This document shows, in pieces, positions 20,987 to 33,600 of a stretch of DNA of 64,000 nt. Each line of letters opens with the position of its first letter. The stretch's first letter is position 1. The notes beneath the pieces were generated by a model that worked only from the letters and a program-made list of their open reading frames with translations, did no database searches and was not told where the DNA came from. Both the position numbers and the translations under genes were made by a program. Location of the stretch: contig CM040128.1 of assembly GCA_022559845.1 (NCBI GenBank), positions 269,892,698 to 269,956,697 of the forward strand, in the 5' to 3' direction. The DNA is from Amorphophallus konjac (taxonomy: Eukaryota > Streptophyta > Magnoliopsida > Alismatales > Araceae).

Positions 20987-23900
20987 TCAAATAACTGAAG
21001 TACCAACACCAGCTGAAACAGTGTCTGCTGGTCTAGATATGGCTTGCCATCCAGAACAAATTTGAAGGACCTGTCTGAGAGTCTCAGAAGCTGGCTCCAC
21101 GGTCTATGCCGGATAGAAGTCAGTGGCCCTGAATACACTCCACATTTGCCGCGGATGATAAACATGGTTGTGCTCCATTCAGGAATAGGTCTCTGATACG
21201 GGACGGACACGCGACCTGAGACTCTAGCTCGCGATCACCCCTATGCGAGGGAAGACGTGGGACCGTGCGCGATTGAGAAACCGACTGTGAGTCGGGTATC
21301 GGCTTTTCCACGTGTACTCGGATCGAGTCACGGGACGGTCATTCACTCTCTCTCGCAGCGGTGAATAAAAGTATAACAAGCAATATACCTAACACTCGCA
21401 GTGGCATTTATATACGAGTAAAGTAAATGCGAAAGAGAGAGGGAGCGAATTTACCTCCACGCTCCGGGCGTGGGGAAGACGATCCCGGCCAAGTCAGTAA
21501 CTCCCGGTACAGTAAATATTTAAATTACAGCAGTGAATTTTGATGTCCACTCCACGCAGGGAGGTAACGGGCTACAAGTGGACCCGGGAGGACCGATCTT
21601 GGGTTGACGGGCAAAATTTGGATCCGCTCGTCGGTGCCGTTCGGAAGACGCTTGCTGCGGGTTGTGGGGCCCACGTGCGGCTCAGCCCTCCAAGTCTGGT
21701 GGGGTGGGTCTCGTTGTGAATGGGGCACGTGGAGGAGCGATCCCTGGAAGGCGGTCGACCTGGAACACCGGGAGGAGGCCAGACGGTCCGAGCCGGAGGC
21801 CCGAGGAGGTGTTGTCCACGGATATGAAGCTTCTGTTTTACAGCGCGTGACCCGGCGAGATCTGTTGCTGCGATCAACCCCGACGTCGGATCGACACGAA
21901 ATTGATACCGTTGGAAAGCTGATCCGAAATCCTTTGACCAAGGACTATGGAGGAAAATTTGATGGCTCTGGATTTTGCTTGGTGGATTTTTAAATAGACT
22001 GATTGACAGACTCAGAAAACTCTGGACAGAAATGAAGTTTCCTGATAACAGATGTTGACCGTGGATCAAACCTCAGATCTGAAAGTTGACCTCTTCACGA
22101 AAGTTGTAGAGGAAGAAACATAGAAGACAGGGATAATTTTTGTAGAATTTTTGGTGGATGTTTGACAAGAGAAACTAATTTTATACTGACAAGGGTCGGA
22201 TCTGAATTGCACATGACAGAACAGAGTTGGGAAAAGACAGTGATTTTTAAAAATAGTAAAAGGACTCTAGAAATTCTAATAAAATTCGTGGATGATGGGG
22301 GTAGTGGATAGAACTCTCAATAAAATTGGTGACTCAAACAAATAAAGGAAAAGGGGTCGAACTGAGGAAAGATAGGGATGCTGTGACAGGATCAGAATAG
22401 AAGATAGACTGCTAGGGGGAAAAAGATGGAATTAAAAAAAATAGCTACCAAAGGGTAAATGACCGGATTTTTTTTGTGGAGGCTGGGGTGGACGTGGGGG
22501 ACGCACCCTCCAAGTTTGGTTGCGACCAGAGCTTCTGATGGAGAGCTAAAAATTACGGAATAGGGCTCTATCCAGGATGAACAGAATACCGAAGAAGCGG
22601 CGATGGCGGTGCGGTGGCAGCACGAACGGAAGGCGGCGGCCGGAAGTCGCATCCAGCAGCGGTTGGAGATCTTGGAGTCACAGCAAGATGAGGACTTCAC
22701 ACCCTAGAAATACAGCAAATCCATGCTGCAAGAGGAGAGGGAGAGAGGGGCGCCCAATAGCCAAGAACAATTCTTGAATTTTCTTCTCATTAAATGTGAA
22801 ATACATGTTATTTATAAGAAATGTAAAAAGACTAATACTACCCTAAGATCTAGGGTTAGGGAGGGGCAAACTAGGGATAGAAGAAATTATTTCTCCCATG
22901 TGATTTGGAACAAATAAAAAAAGATTAAAGGAGTGGGGCGCCCCCTTGACCATGTTGGTGGCATCTTGGACTTTTTAGTCCATTTGTCCCCTTTGAATGT
23001 CAAACCATCTAAAAGTCACCTAGGATAGTTGACCAGCCCCACATGGGTCCCTAGGGCATTGGTGGATCAATGGGGAATAAGGTCCTACTGGACTTTTAGC
23101 ACAAAAATCCACTAAAACCTAAAGACTCACATTTTGACTTATAAAGCCTTAAAATTACACATATGTTTTTCCAAAAATATAAATGTAAAATTAAAAGGAC
23201 TCAAATGTAAAATAAAAAGTTAGTGATCTTACTCTGATGTCCCCGTCTCCCTCCGACTTTATTGTACCACATGCTGCCTCTTCTCTATCCGGGGCCTTTT
23301 CTGTCATGTATCTGAAGACTTCCTTCTTTTGTCCCGCTTCATATATATTGAATTGAGATAGAATCTGCTATTCTACACTAGCGCAGACAGCGTATAAGCC
23401 CCAGTTTCTAGTGTAATTGTTATACAGATGAACTTTCCCAAATCGGAGACGAGGATGCCGTTGTCTTGTTCCATCAAAGAAACAATGGTGAATTGTAACT
23501 GTGATACATCTATCATCAGTGTGTGTGCAGTCGGCTCCAACTAACATTGTTTTATCATGCATCGAAAAATGACATCTTGAAACAGTAATATCAGTACTTT
23601 GTCGTGTGATATCTGTAAGTCCATCATCATAATCACGTAGACTGTACCGGTCTATCCATATATGCCTTGACTTGGGCTTTATTTGAATGCCATCAACATC
23701 ATGTCCTCTGCCACCTTCGAATTCAAGATTGCAGATGATTATATGCTCGCATTCCTTTAACTGTAATCCTTTGCCAGTGATTTTAACCCTTTGCCCACGG
23801 CCATCAATTGTCTTATAGGATGATACCCTCAAATATGATGAGAGATGAATGGTTCCAGAGATTTCAAAAACAATCCAAAGTGGTTCTTTCCTACGGCAGC

Positions 23901-24127
23901 CGTCACGAAGTGATCCAGGTCCATCATCCGCCAGGGTGATGACGTGGTAGACGGGCCCGTGGAGGCCACCGATGGCACACCGCCCGAAGCCCTCGGCCTG
24001 CCCGGCGAGCGCCCGCAGGCTCCCGTCCACGTGCGCGTAGGGAAGCGCGGCTATCGCCTTCCCGGGTGGGGTTACGGGGACGCTCGAGGTGGAATGCGGC
24101 GGGGGGGGGAGGGGGGGGGTTGTTCAT
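20987..24127 (-). pseudogene. Pectate lyase pseudogene (PL1 family), split by an insertion
   Basis: Polysaccharide lyase family 1 pectate lyase, the plant type that cleaves de-esterified pectin in cell walls. The first part (24127-23250) starts MNNPPP, then ALPYAHVDGSLRALAG, GFGRCAIGG, VYHVITLADDGPGSLRDG, LWIVFEISGTIHLSS, YKTIDGRGQ, GHDVDGIQIKP, the catalytic-region TRQRHPRLRFGKVHLYNNY, and continues past a stop to NIYEAGQKKEVFRYMTEKAP. The second part (21188-20987) has LFLNGAQPC, then in another frame FRATDFYPA, SETLRQVLQICSGWQ and SRPADT. Breaks: a frame shift in the C-run at 24101-24119, TAG at 23366-23368, a 2-base loss near 21130, TAG at a Trp position near 21095, and the 2.05-kb insertion. 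The N-terminus shows no signal peptide, as in one plant subgroup of the family. Ser/Tyr replacements (WIDRYSL, usually Cys) also suggest relaxed selection. Confidence 0.9.
21194..23244. mobile_element. 2.05-kb LTR-like insertion in the pectate lyase exon
   Basis: GTCTC occurs at 21189-21193 and again at 23245-23249. Removing 21194-23244 plus one copy rejoins the family's ...SEGD-LFLNG... coding sequence without extra residues. The insert begins TGATACGGGACGG on the plus strand and ends GATGTCCCC, so only one end obeys the TG...CA rule. It contains no pol genes and has LTR-like composition. A solo LTR of a Ty3/gypsy element is the best explanation. An ancestral intron is less likely: a GTAAGA donor and CAG acceptor exist at the ends, but using them would add residues and shift the frame. 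Confidence 0.7.
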
Positions 24128-25093
24128 GGCTATGCTGCGGTGGGTGAGAAACAGAGAGGTTGAGACGGTGAAGAGGTGTAAAGGGAGAGAGAAGTGGCGT
24201 GTGCGATATGTGTGGGCTTGCATGGGCTACGTGCATGAGGGAGGTAGCGTGGCCGGTGGTCGCGTGTGAGGGTAGAGAGGGAGCTGGGGACGTTGGCGGT
24301 GGTGGAGGTACGGCAGTGGTGGTCCGCGGTGGCGACGGACAATGGAGAGGGGGGGCTTGCAGCAGGTGTGGGAGAGTGCTAGACGTTGGCTTGGCTGTTT
24401 GCGCAAGCAGGTTAGAGAGAAGGTGGGAGAGAAGGCGCATGAGGTCGCGGTGAGAGGAGCAAGGGACTGCCGCGGTGGAGAGGGGTCCGTGAGGGGCTCG
24501 CGGGCGGTGAGTGGAGAGAGTCGACGGGATGCATGGGAGAGAGAAAGGAGAGAGACAATGGGACGGAGGGGGGGAGCTCGCGACGGATGCGGACGAAACG
24601 ACGCCGGCGGAGGGGCTGCTGCATGGGGTGCGGCGGACGGTGCAAAGGGGGTGAGAAGAGTGGAGATGATGGCCGGGAGAGGTCGCCGTCAGACGGCGAA
24701 CACGGTGGACGCGGCCACGGCGGTGATGGTGGTTGCATGGGGGTGTGTTCATGGCCTTATGTCGGTGCCACCGTCATTGAGCTTTGCTCCGGTGAACCAA
24801 GACTGTCGGAGCCCTCCGGCCGCTATACCTTAGCCCAACTGCCACCGTGGGATGCCCACAGTCTGGAGCTCAGCCGCCGTTCACCGTTCTCATGAGTTCC
24901 CGGGAACGCGGAAGATACTGTTCAAAAAATAGGGACTTTGGTTAGAGTTTCTGGGAATGTAAAATATTATAGCTAAGCCCCTTATGTATAATAATACTAA
25001 TTATGCAAATTCAATTCTTTTTTCACATATCTCAAATCTCATTGATTAAGTTGTGTAAAATTTTAATTAATTATAAAAAAATCTCATCATTTT
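24128..25093. other. Upstream of pectate lyase pseudogene; GC-rich then AT-rich
   Basis: 24128-24895 is GC-rich with open frames on both strands (226 and 163 codons) that are Pro/Ser/His- or Gly/Arg-rich and match no family. It may be an old promoter/leader or LTR sequence. 24900-25093 is AT-rich and ends at the primer-binding site of the next element, so it may be the truncated end of that element's LTR. Confidence 0.45.
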
Positions 25094-26659
25094 TGACGCG
25101 GTTGTTGGGGAAGAATGATGAATTTTTTATTTAAGAACTTTATTTTCCTTGTGTATATAGTGTATTAATAAAGCTCTTTTTTTGCAGAAAAAAATTAAAA
25201 AAAAGATCAGAGGTAAGTTTGCCTTTCTGTTTTCATCTTTGTGATTTAGTCATTCATTTCAAAAAAAAAAAAGAACCAGGGAACGCTTTTCAAGTAAGTA
25301 TCCAAACTTTTCCTCCTTCATTTTAATTTTATTTCTCTACATTCCATATCTTGTGGTTAGATAGGTTCATTAAATAAACAAAAAAAATTATCACTTGAAC
25401 TTCAATAAAAATCTTCATTGCAAGAGTAGAACCCACACTTCCATGTTTTAGGTCATGTATCATTTAGGATATGATTCTTCTTGTTATTCAATTTTTGTCA
25501 ATTGCATCATTGAAGATTACGGGAACAATGTGAGATCTCTACTTCTTCTAAAAACATGCTCATGCATTTCCATGCTTGCATAAGAACCCCTTGTTTCAAT
25601 TTGTGGTGTTGCATTTCATTTTAAATTATCCTAAGGGCAAAACCCATAACAACATAAGGTGAGGATTTCATCACCATTCCTTAGCCCACAAATCATAATT
25701 CCCTTGCATCTTTGCATCACCTAAACCTTAAATAAAATCCAGTAGACATTGGCCCTAGGTTCACACTGTGGTTCTTGTGTTATTTGGACTTACCCTCTTG
25801 TGAAAACCGGTGCCTAAGGCAAGACGGTCGAACAACAAACGCCTTAAGTGGGCTAGTGGTTTGTAATTAATTCCCTACGAAAGTAAGGGGAGCCTCCCAC
25901 TACCTCATCCCTTACCTGGCCGGTAGAAATATTGAGAGTGAACTTAAGTTACACTTTAACCATTTTGTGAAACCCAATTTGTAAGTCTAGGTCACATCTA
26001 GGTCATTAGGTAATTTGTGTGACAACTTGTTTGAGTTTGCATAAAAAAATTTAAAATCAAACAAATCCTCCTCTTCTCTCTCTTCGTCCTAGTTTGAGTC
26101 AAAAAACAACAACAACAACAAAAATAAAAATCATCAAAAAAACAATTCTCTTATCTCTCATCTTTAACCTTAGTTTATGCAAGGGAGAAGATCTCAACAC
26201 CCTGACTTAGTTGAGCCCATTAGAGAGATTGAGCGATTCATTTTTAATCAGGCCCAAAATCAAATCCAACCCATGGCTGAACAACACCAACTAGGGATGC
26301 CCAAACAAATGAAAGAATATTTCATTCCTTCGAATTATCAGCCATCCACTTGTATCCAACTGCCTAATGTCCCTGCTTTACACTATGAGATCAAATCTGG
26401 CACCATTCAGATGCTCACATCCTTTTATGGGAAGACCAATGAAGATCCCTATAAACATCTAGATGAATTTCTAGAAATTTATTCGACTATGAAAATTCAA
26501 AATTTCGCAGATGATGCTCTCCGCCTAACCTAATTCTCTTTCTCACTTAAGGACAAAGTCAAATACTGGCTAGGGACCTTAAGGAAACCTATTGGCTCAT
26601 GGGCAGATATACAGCATGAGTTCCTTAAGAAGTTTTACCACAACAGTAGAACCAATAGC
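25094..26659 (+). mobile_element. Athila/Tat-type Ty3/gypsy fragment (PBS, leader)
   Basis: TGACGCGGTTGTTGGGGA at 25094-25111 resembles the Athila/Tat primer-binding site TGGCGCCGTTGCCGGGGA. About 1.06 kb of non-coding leader follows, and then the gag fragment at 26177. The element ends abruptly at 26659 where a CACTA terminus begins. No protease or RT from this element is in the window. Confidence 0.75.
26177..26659 (+). pseudogene. Truncated Athila/Tat gag
   Basis: Starts MQGRRSQHPD at 26177. Family-diagnostic phrases are MKEYFIPSNYQPSTC, QLPNVPALHYEIKSG, NEDPYKHLDEFLEI, KIQNFADDALRLT, FSFSLKDKVKYWL and IQHEFLKKFYHNSRTNS. A TAA at 26531-26533 interrupts the frame at a position that is normally Leu. 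The coding sequence is cut at 26659 by the CACTA end, leaving about 160 residues of the capsid region only. Confidence 0.9.
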
Positions 26660-27342
26660 CACTACAAGAAAAGGCGATATTAGCGACGGATATTTGCGAC
26701 GAAATAATTTCCGTCGCAAATCCGTCTAAAAATTCAGACAGATAGTTTCCTAAAAAAAACACCGCTGTATTTGGGACAGAATATTATCTGTCTGAAAATA
26801 CGTCTAAAATTTTAGACGGATATTTAGACAAAAATATTTCCGTCCGAAGTTCTGTCGCTAAATTTCACTTCCCCCGCGACACGACCTCCCCCCATTCCCC
26901 CCCCCCCCGATCCCCCCATCTCCCTCTCGCACTCTTTTTCCTCCCCCCATTCCCCCCCGATCTCCCTCGCCGGAGCTCTCTGTCGCCGTCCTCGCCGGAG
27001 CTTGCCCTCGCCGTCACCATCGTGGGTCCTTGCCGTCCATGCCGGAGCTCGCCGTCACCGGTACCCCGCCGTCCTCGTCGTCCACGCCGGAGCTCGCCGT
27101 TGCCGGTAAGCCCCCTCCCTCTCCCTCTCGCCGTCGCCGCATTTGCCATGGTGTTTTTTTTTCTTTTTTGAGGTTGGGGATCATCCTGGAGGAGTTCCGG
27201 TGGGGGGGGTTCCGGTGGCGGGGGTGGGGCGGCGGGGGAGGTTGGTCTGGGAGCTCGGTGGGACCGGCAGGAAGGGGGTGAGCTCGGTCGGAGGGGGGAG
27301 ATCGATCGGTGGGAGGGGGGGAGGGAGAGCTCGGTGGGTCGG
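26660..27342 (+). mobile_element. CACTA (En/Spm) transposon terminus
   Basis: CACTACAAGAAAA at 26660 is the canonical CACTA terminal inverted repeat. About 200 bp of subterminal sequence follow, with repeated TCCGTCGCAAAT / GCGACGGATATTTG and TTTAGACGGATATTT motifs in both orientations, typical of subterminal binding sites. A C- then G-rich part to 27342 follows. The matching terminus (TTTTCTTGTAGTG) is not found in the window. 57040-57390 resembles 27180-27340 and continues this element beyond the nested insertions. Confidence 0.82.
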
Positions 27343-28374
27343 TGTAATGCCCTGGATCTTGCCGGATCCTTTGTGAATCTATTTAGATCTTTTATTGGAT
27401 CTTTCGGATTGATTTCGTTGAGTTTCAGTTCGCTTTTGTGGCTTCCGAGTTGAGTTTGACGAGCCGTGTGGGTTTTTCTCTCGTACTAGTTACGGAACCC
27501 TACGGTGAGTTTGTTTGTCAATTCTCGAACTCGTGGATGCTACAGCGACGATGTACTCTTCGAGCCGGTCATTTCGACTATTTTTGCGTATTTTTCTGAA
27601 GTTGTGCATTTTCGGCGCATTTTCGAAATTTTCAAAAATTAGGAAAATTTCCTAATTTCTTTTCTTTTTCTTTCCTTTTCCTCTCTCCTCTCTTCTCATT
27701 CGCCGCCGCCGTCTCTCTCTCTTCCGTTCTCTCTCGTTTTGCCTCCTCGGCTCCGACTGCAGACGGGGTGCCTAGGGGCGTGTGCTGGGGACATGGTGGA
27801 GCTGGCTGGGTGCGCGATGGGGCGAGGATCGGATCGATTCTGGCGCGATCTCGAACGGTGGATTCAAAGCCGACGTTCGAGCTCGCGAGTGGATTTCGGC
27901 GTGGTTTAGTCCCTTCGCGGCACGGTTTCTTCGGTGGAGGTAGGGTGACGGTTCATCACTTCTTCCTCTCCGTTTTCCCTGCCATTGCACGTCGTTCCGC
28001 AAGGAAACGGTCGAGTTTGGGCTTGTTTTGCCTAAACGTTGATTTTCATGATTTGTAGGGTTTGCCGGAAAACGGTGACCGTTTGCGGTGTAGTTAGTTT
28101 TAATCTGACCGCAGGGATGTTAGGATCCTATCCACGTTAGTTTTGTGTTGATCGGTGGTCATTCGAGGCCGGTAGAAGCCTGGGAACCTCGTTGACTCTT
28201 TCTGGGTGGATTCGTTAGAATCGCCCGGATCTTGAGTTTTTGAGCTTGCATGTGGGGTTTTTAGCCCCCTGGTGTTGTCTGTCGTCGTTTGGGTTTGTTT
28301 CCCCTGCGTTTCGGCGTGAATGGGGCGTGGAACGGGCTGATTTGGCCGTTCCTCTGTTTTCCCGCCGTGACCGA

Positions 28375-29287
28375 TGTAGCGGTCGTTTCAGAGGCCGTTA
28401 CTTGGCTCTGACGGCCCTACGATAGACCGCCACTTCGTTTGGCATTTTTAAGCTTTCTGGCTTCTGGGTGCGTGACGGCCCTGGGGTGGCGCGTCACACC
28501 CATGTAACGCGCCTAGGCTCGGGCGTTACATTCGTTTTGTCGTTTTGTTTTGGGGTTAAGTCGGTTCCTCTAACGCGCTTGACCCAGCGCGTTAGATGGA
28601 TGTAGCGTGCCTGCCCCAGGCCGTTACATTCCGGTTGACCGATGTTGACCAGTAGAGGCGGTGCCTCTGACGGTGGTGCCCCTATGCGTTGGGTGAGTGT
28701 AACGCGCCTGCCCCTGGCCGTCACACTCTGTTTTGGCCGAGTTAGGGTGGCTGCGTGCTGTTCTGTTTGTAACGGCCCCTACCCTGTGCGTTAGGCCTGT
28801 GTAACGCGTCCTCTCTGGACCGTTACTTACTGTTTTGGCTGAGTGGGGTGGTTGCGCCGTTGGATGTAACGGTGGGGACCCTGTGCGTCAGGCGTTTGTA
28901 ACGCGCCCTGTGTTGGCCGTTACATGCCTCTCAGCCGTGTTTTGTGCTTTGGTTGTGGGTGTGTTGGCCCTGACGCGCCTGGTCTTGTGCGTCGGGTGGC
29001 TTTAACGCGCTCGCTCCCTTGCGTTAATTCGTTGTAACGCGCCCCGTTTAGCGCGTTACTTGCTTCGTGTGTTTTATGTTTTGAGGGTTGTTGGCCCTGA
29101 CGGCCCCGGTCTGGCGCATCAGGTGTGTGTAACGCACCCGGTGCTATCCGTTACATGTTGTTTTCTGTGTTTAGAGTTGGATAGGGCGGTGTGTGTGACG
29201 GCTTGTCGCCCGACCGTCACTTTGTGTGTAACGGCCCAGGTCTAGACCGTCATATGTTTGTAGCGGTCTAGGGGTGGTGCGTTACAT
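28375..29287. repeat. Array of ~20 TGTAACG...CGTTACA hairpins
   Basis: About 20 short imperfect palindromes of 26-29 bp, spaced about 45 bp. Typical arms are TGTAACGCGCC and GGCCGTTACA; many copies have variants such as CTGACGGCCC...GCATCAGG. The arms vary together, for example TAACG pairs with CGTTA and TGACG with CGTCA. Loops and spacers are not conserved. It lies within the solo-LTR-like sequence. Confidence 0.85.
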
Positions 29288-30629
29288 GTCTTGTGCTCCG
29301 ATTTCCGTGATTTCGGATTCGGCTTATCTTGGCTTGTCCTTGTGGTCTGCCGTTGTCCCATGGATGTCTCCCGACGTCCTATGAGGGTTAAGACTACGTT
29401 GTAAGATGGCCAGGAGTTTTCTTGCTTGAGGTAGGATCCTCTATCCTACTTTTTGTGCATTATTGTTTGGTTCTAGTCAACCCGGTGTGACCTAGGGGTT
29501 GACGTGTGACCTAGTGTGTGCGTGTCTTGGCGGTTCTGTCCTGTCCGAGACACTGGTTCTGGATGCCTCGAGGTGTCGTTTACCTTGGGTTGCATGTCTG
29601 AGCGTGTCTGAGGGTCTTCGGTGTTCCCTCAGGTCTCCGTGAGTTGTTTCCTGCGGAGTGTCGTTTCATGTGGCTTAGGATTAGACCGATTGGCGGCTTG
29701 TTCCGCTGTTTGTGACGATCTTGCCTTTGAGTCGTTCGACTCGGGATCGTTACGTGGTAGGTCTAGTTGCCTAGTCCTGAGTCTGTCGACAGTGGTTGTA
29801 CTGCCAGTGGTGCTTCGTAGTACGTGTGACAGGGCTTCTGTGGACTGTCTGTACTTTAGCACTTGTGTTTTGGAGTCCGTGCCTTGTGAACCTCCACTAG
29901 TCATAGCCTGTGACGTAGGTTTTTTAGTACGTCACCCACCGGGAGTGGTGGACGGGCAGTTTCCTGTTACACGGTTTTTTAAGCTAGTTCCGTGGGCCCC
30001 GACCAACGGTAGCGTCCTACCGAGGGGAATACTAGCTAGAGGCCTGGCCTAGGTAGTGGTCAGTGTGTGCACACGTTGTCAGGGACTGAGGACTTGCGTC
30101 GACGGGCGTGACCCTGACTAGTCACTCACAGCTTGGTACTGCGGTCCTATGTCCGTAGTTGCCGTTCTTCCTTGGAACGTTGTTGTTCCTTGGACCTGGT
30201 TCTTAGTGTGTCTAGTCTCCTCCGTGCTGCACACGGTCTAGTAGACGTGACACTTGAGGCGCAGTGTAAGACGTCAGTGGACGTATCTGGTTGTTCTTCT
30301 AGTGTGAGGGTACTCCTATCACTTGACCAGTGACTCTCGGCGTTTCTCGTGCGTTGCGACCTTTACGAGTGGCCCTCTCATGGCTGTACTCGAGGTTGGT
30401 GTCCTGTAGTGTGCGCGACGTTCTGGTCGTGCGTGGGGATGTGTGCACGACGTTTCTGCTCGTGTTTGGTTGTCGTCTGTCTATGTCTTTTCTAGACCTT
30501 TTTCCGTGTGTTGTTGGCTTTTGCCCTCTTCTCGGTTTTGGCCGACGGACTGGTGTACCCTACCGTGTGAGTAGGGATGTCAAAAATATCCGCAAACCCG
30601 ATTACCCGCATTACCCGACCCGTGATGGG

Positions 30630-33600
30630 TGTAGACACGCCATTTTCACGTTTTCATAGGTACATCTTGTATTACACCGTGATGCCCCAAAGTGGCTCAC
30701 ACATTTCATTCATGTGGGTGATTAGTTATTTTGGCCTTTTTTTACATGAAAATAATAATAATAAATAAAAAAATCAAAAAAAGGTTATTACAAATACAAA
30801 AAAAAATTCAAAAAAAAGGTTACAAAATTTCAAAAAAAAATCAAGAAAAGGTTAAAAATAATAAGCAAGAAAATGTTTGAAAAAAAAATAAAACAAATCT
30901 CTATACGCAAAATAAATCCTTTTATTTTTATATAAAATATAAAATTGAGAGCTTGGATATACATATATATATATATATAAGTAATTAACACAAAACAAAA
31001 CCACAAAAAATATATAATTGTTATCCACATGTAATCTCCACGTTAATATATAATTATTATGTTAATCTTTATTAGAATGAACCTTGATGTATTATATATG
31101 TTAATCGTTATTAGCATTAATCTTGGTCTATTAATCTCTCTCACGTCTTTCTCTTCTTATCTCCTACTCTCCCCTGCTCCTCCCATTGCCATGTTATTTC
31201 ATTTTCTTCAGCCCCACCGTAAGGACATGTTAACCACCGTCTCTCTACTATTCTTTCTCTGATACCTTCTCTTAATCACACACATTTCTCTATCTTCTTT
31301 TTCCACTCCCTTGTCTTTTGTATTCATCAACCCGACAGAGGGAATTTCGTTCTTCTCACGTCCTTCTTATCTTTGACAGCACATTCATCTCTTTCTTCCT
31401 CTCCCTCATCTTATCCAAGGGGCCCACTCTCCCATCTCCATCTTTCTCCTTTCTCTCTAACACCCCATGCGACACCCTCCTCCTCTGTCCTTCCTCTTTC
31501 TAGCCACCACACCATCGCCTTCCCCTCTTTCCTTCTAGCCACGATACACCAAAAACCATAGCGCCCATGCCACCTCCGTCGTGAAACCAACCTCCTCTCT
31601 CCCTCTCTATGCCGGCCTCCCTACCGTGACGCCAGGCGAGCCACCTCGCCGCTGCCGTCACTGTCGTCATCAACACCGCCTCCGAGTGACCTCACGCGTC
31701 CGCCGCTGCCGTCGCCCTCCTCCACCATGTGAACGCACCCCCCACCCCTCTCTCTGTCCCGTTCTCAGTCACACCCGACGTGACGCTACTGCCCAGCCGT
31801 CCCCGGCCGCCGTCGTCGTTCTCCCGGTCCCCACTGCACCGCCGAGCCCGCCGTCCCCATCGTTAACTCCCTTGCCGCAGCGCCCCCCTCGACGACACAG
31901 CCATCCTCGTCGCCGTCCACCTCCGGGGCACCTCCTTGCATGCACCGTCCGATCTCCACGCCGCCGCTGTCGTTGACGTCGGACCGCCGCCGACCAACTC
32001 CACCGCATCCCCCTCCACTGCATCACCGCCGTCGTCAAGCTCCCAGCCGCCCCGGCCGTCATTCGCTACACCGCCGCGAGCCTTCACTCGCGAGCCCCCG
32101 ACCCCACGCCACCGGCCGCCGCTGTCGCCCTTCGCCGTCCTCCACCTCGTCCGCCTACCGCAGCTGCGTCGCCGAGCCCCCACGTCCGGCCACGTCCGCA
32201 GCATCTCCACCACCGTTGCCGGCGACCTCCGCACGTCCAGCCTCTCTCTCTCTCGCGTTCTCTCTCCGTTTTTCCTCTCTCTCTCCCTCGTTCTCTCTTT
32301 CTTCCCCCTCTCCCGATCTCTAACTCTCTCTCTCACCTTCTCTCGGTTCTCTCTCCCTCTCTCCCCCACCGATCTCTCACGCTCTCTCTCTCTCTCTCTC
32401 TTACTCCCCCTCTGCACTCCCCCTCTCTCCCTCTCGTCTGTCTCTCTCGCTCTCCTCCCCACTCTCTGCACTCTCCTCCCCCTCTCCTGCCGTTTCCTCT
32501 CTCTCCCTCGTTCTCTCTCTTTCTCCCTCTTTCTCCCGCCGTCCCTCTCTCTTTCTCCCTCTCCCCCTCTCTCTTTCTCTCCCTTTCTCCCACTCTCTCA
32601 CGGTTTCTCTCCCTCTCTCGTTCTCTCTCTCTCTCTTTCTCCCTCTTTCTCCCGCCGTCTCTCTCTCTCCCTGCCGGTTCTCTCTCTCCTCCCCGCCGTT
32701 TCTCTCCCCCTCTCGCGGCTCTCTCTCCCTCTTTCTCTCTGCCTCTCTCTCTCTCTCTCTCACACGCACACACACTTTTTTCTTATTTTTTTTATTTTTC
32801 TTCTTTCTGTTTTTTTCCCCGCCGCTGCATCTCTCTCTCACCTTCTCTCTCTTTCCCCACCCGATCTCTTTCTCTCTCTCTCTCTCTTTTACACATTTTT
32901 TTTCCTTTTTTAATTCCTCTTTCTCCCTGTTTTTCTCCCTCACGCCCATCTCTCTCCCGTCTTTTCTCTCTCTCTCTTCACGCCCTCTTTCTCCCTCCAC
33001 TAAACTCTTTCACGTCGTCTCTTTCCCCCTTTCCCAGGTTCACACGACGCACACACATGCACGTAGGTTGTTAATATTTCTTCACTTCTTCACCACACAT
33101 GCACGTAGTTTGTTTATTAGGTTAATATTTCTTCACACACGTGCATATAAACTTATATACATAAAGGGTAACACCGTGAGTTTAAGGGAGAGAGAGCCAA
33201 TACATACTATAAGAATTTTTTTCACTAAAAAGTAATATATATATATATATATAAACGGAGAAAAATGTATATTATACATATCATATATATGTGTGTGTAA
33301 AAATTCCTATATATTATATCAATGTGTGTGTTGTTCTGGATTTACATAATACATATACATATATAATAGAATTGGCCTTTGTTTTCTTATAACATATTTT
33401 ATTTCATTTGATTGTAATATCCCCATATATATATATATTCATATATATACCATTATATATATACATATTTCCATGTGTTTTTATGTGTACACATATTTAA
33501 TCATTCTTGAATTTGTGCAGAAATAAAAGCCGAGCCTCCGGCCCAATCAACGCTCCCGCGTGTTCCCGTACACGGGGAAGCCGTTCCGTCCCGCCGTTTG

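Noticed and set aside
24072..24833. 226- and 163-codon ORFs on both strands upstream of the pectate lyase
   Set aside because: GC-rich low complexity, no family match; the short region that is real coding belongs to the pectate lyase start.
31863..33000. Long Arg/Glu-rich and Pro/Ser-rich ORFs in the 5' LTR
   Set aside because: CT-microsatellite translated in both directions; repeated identically in the 3' LTR (53199-54417).
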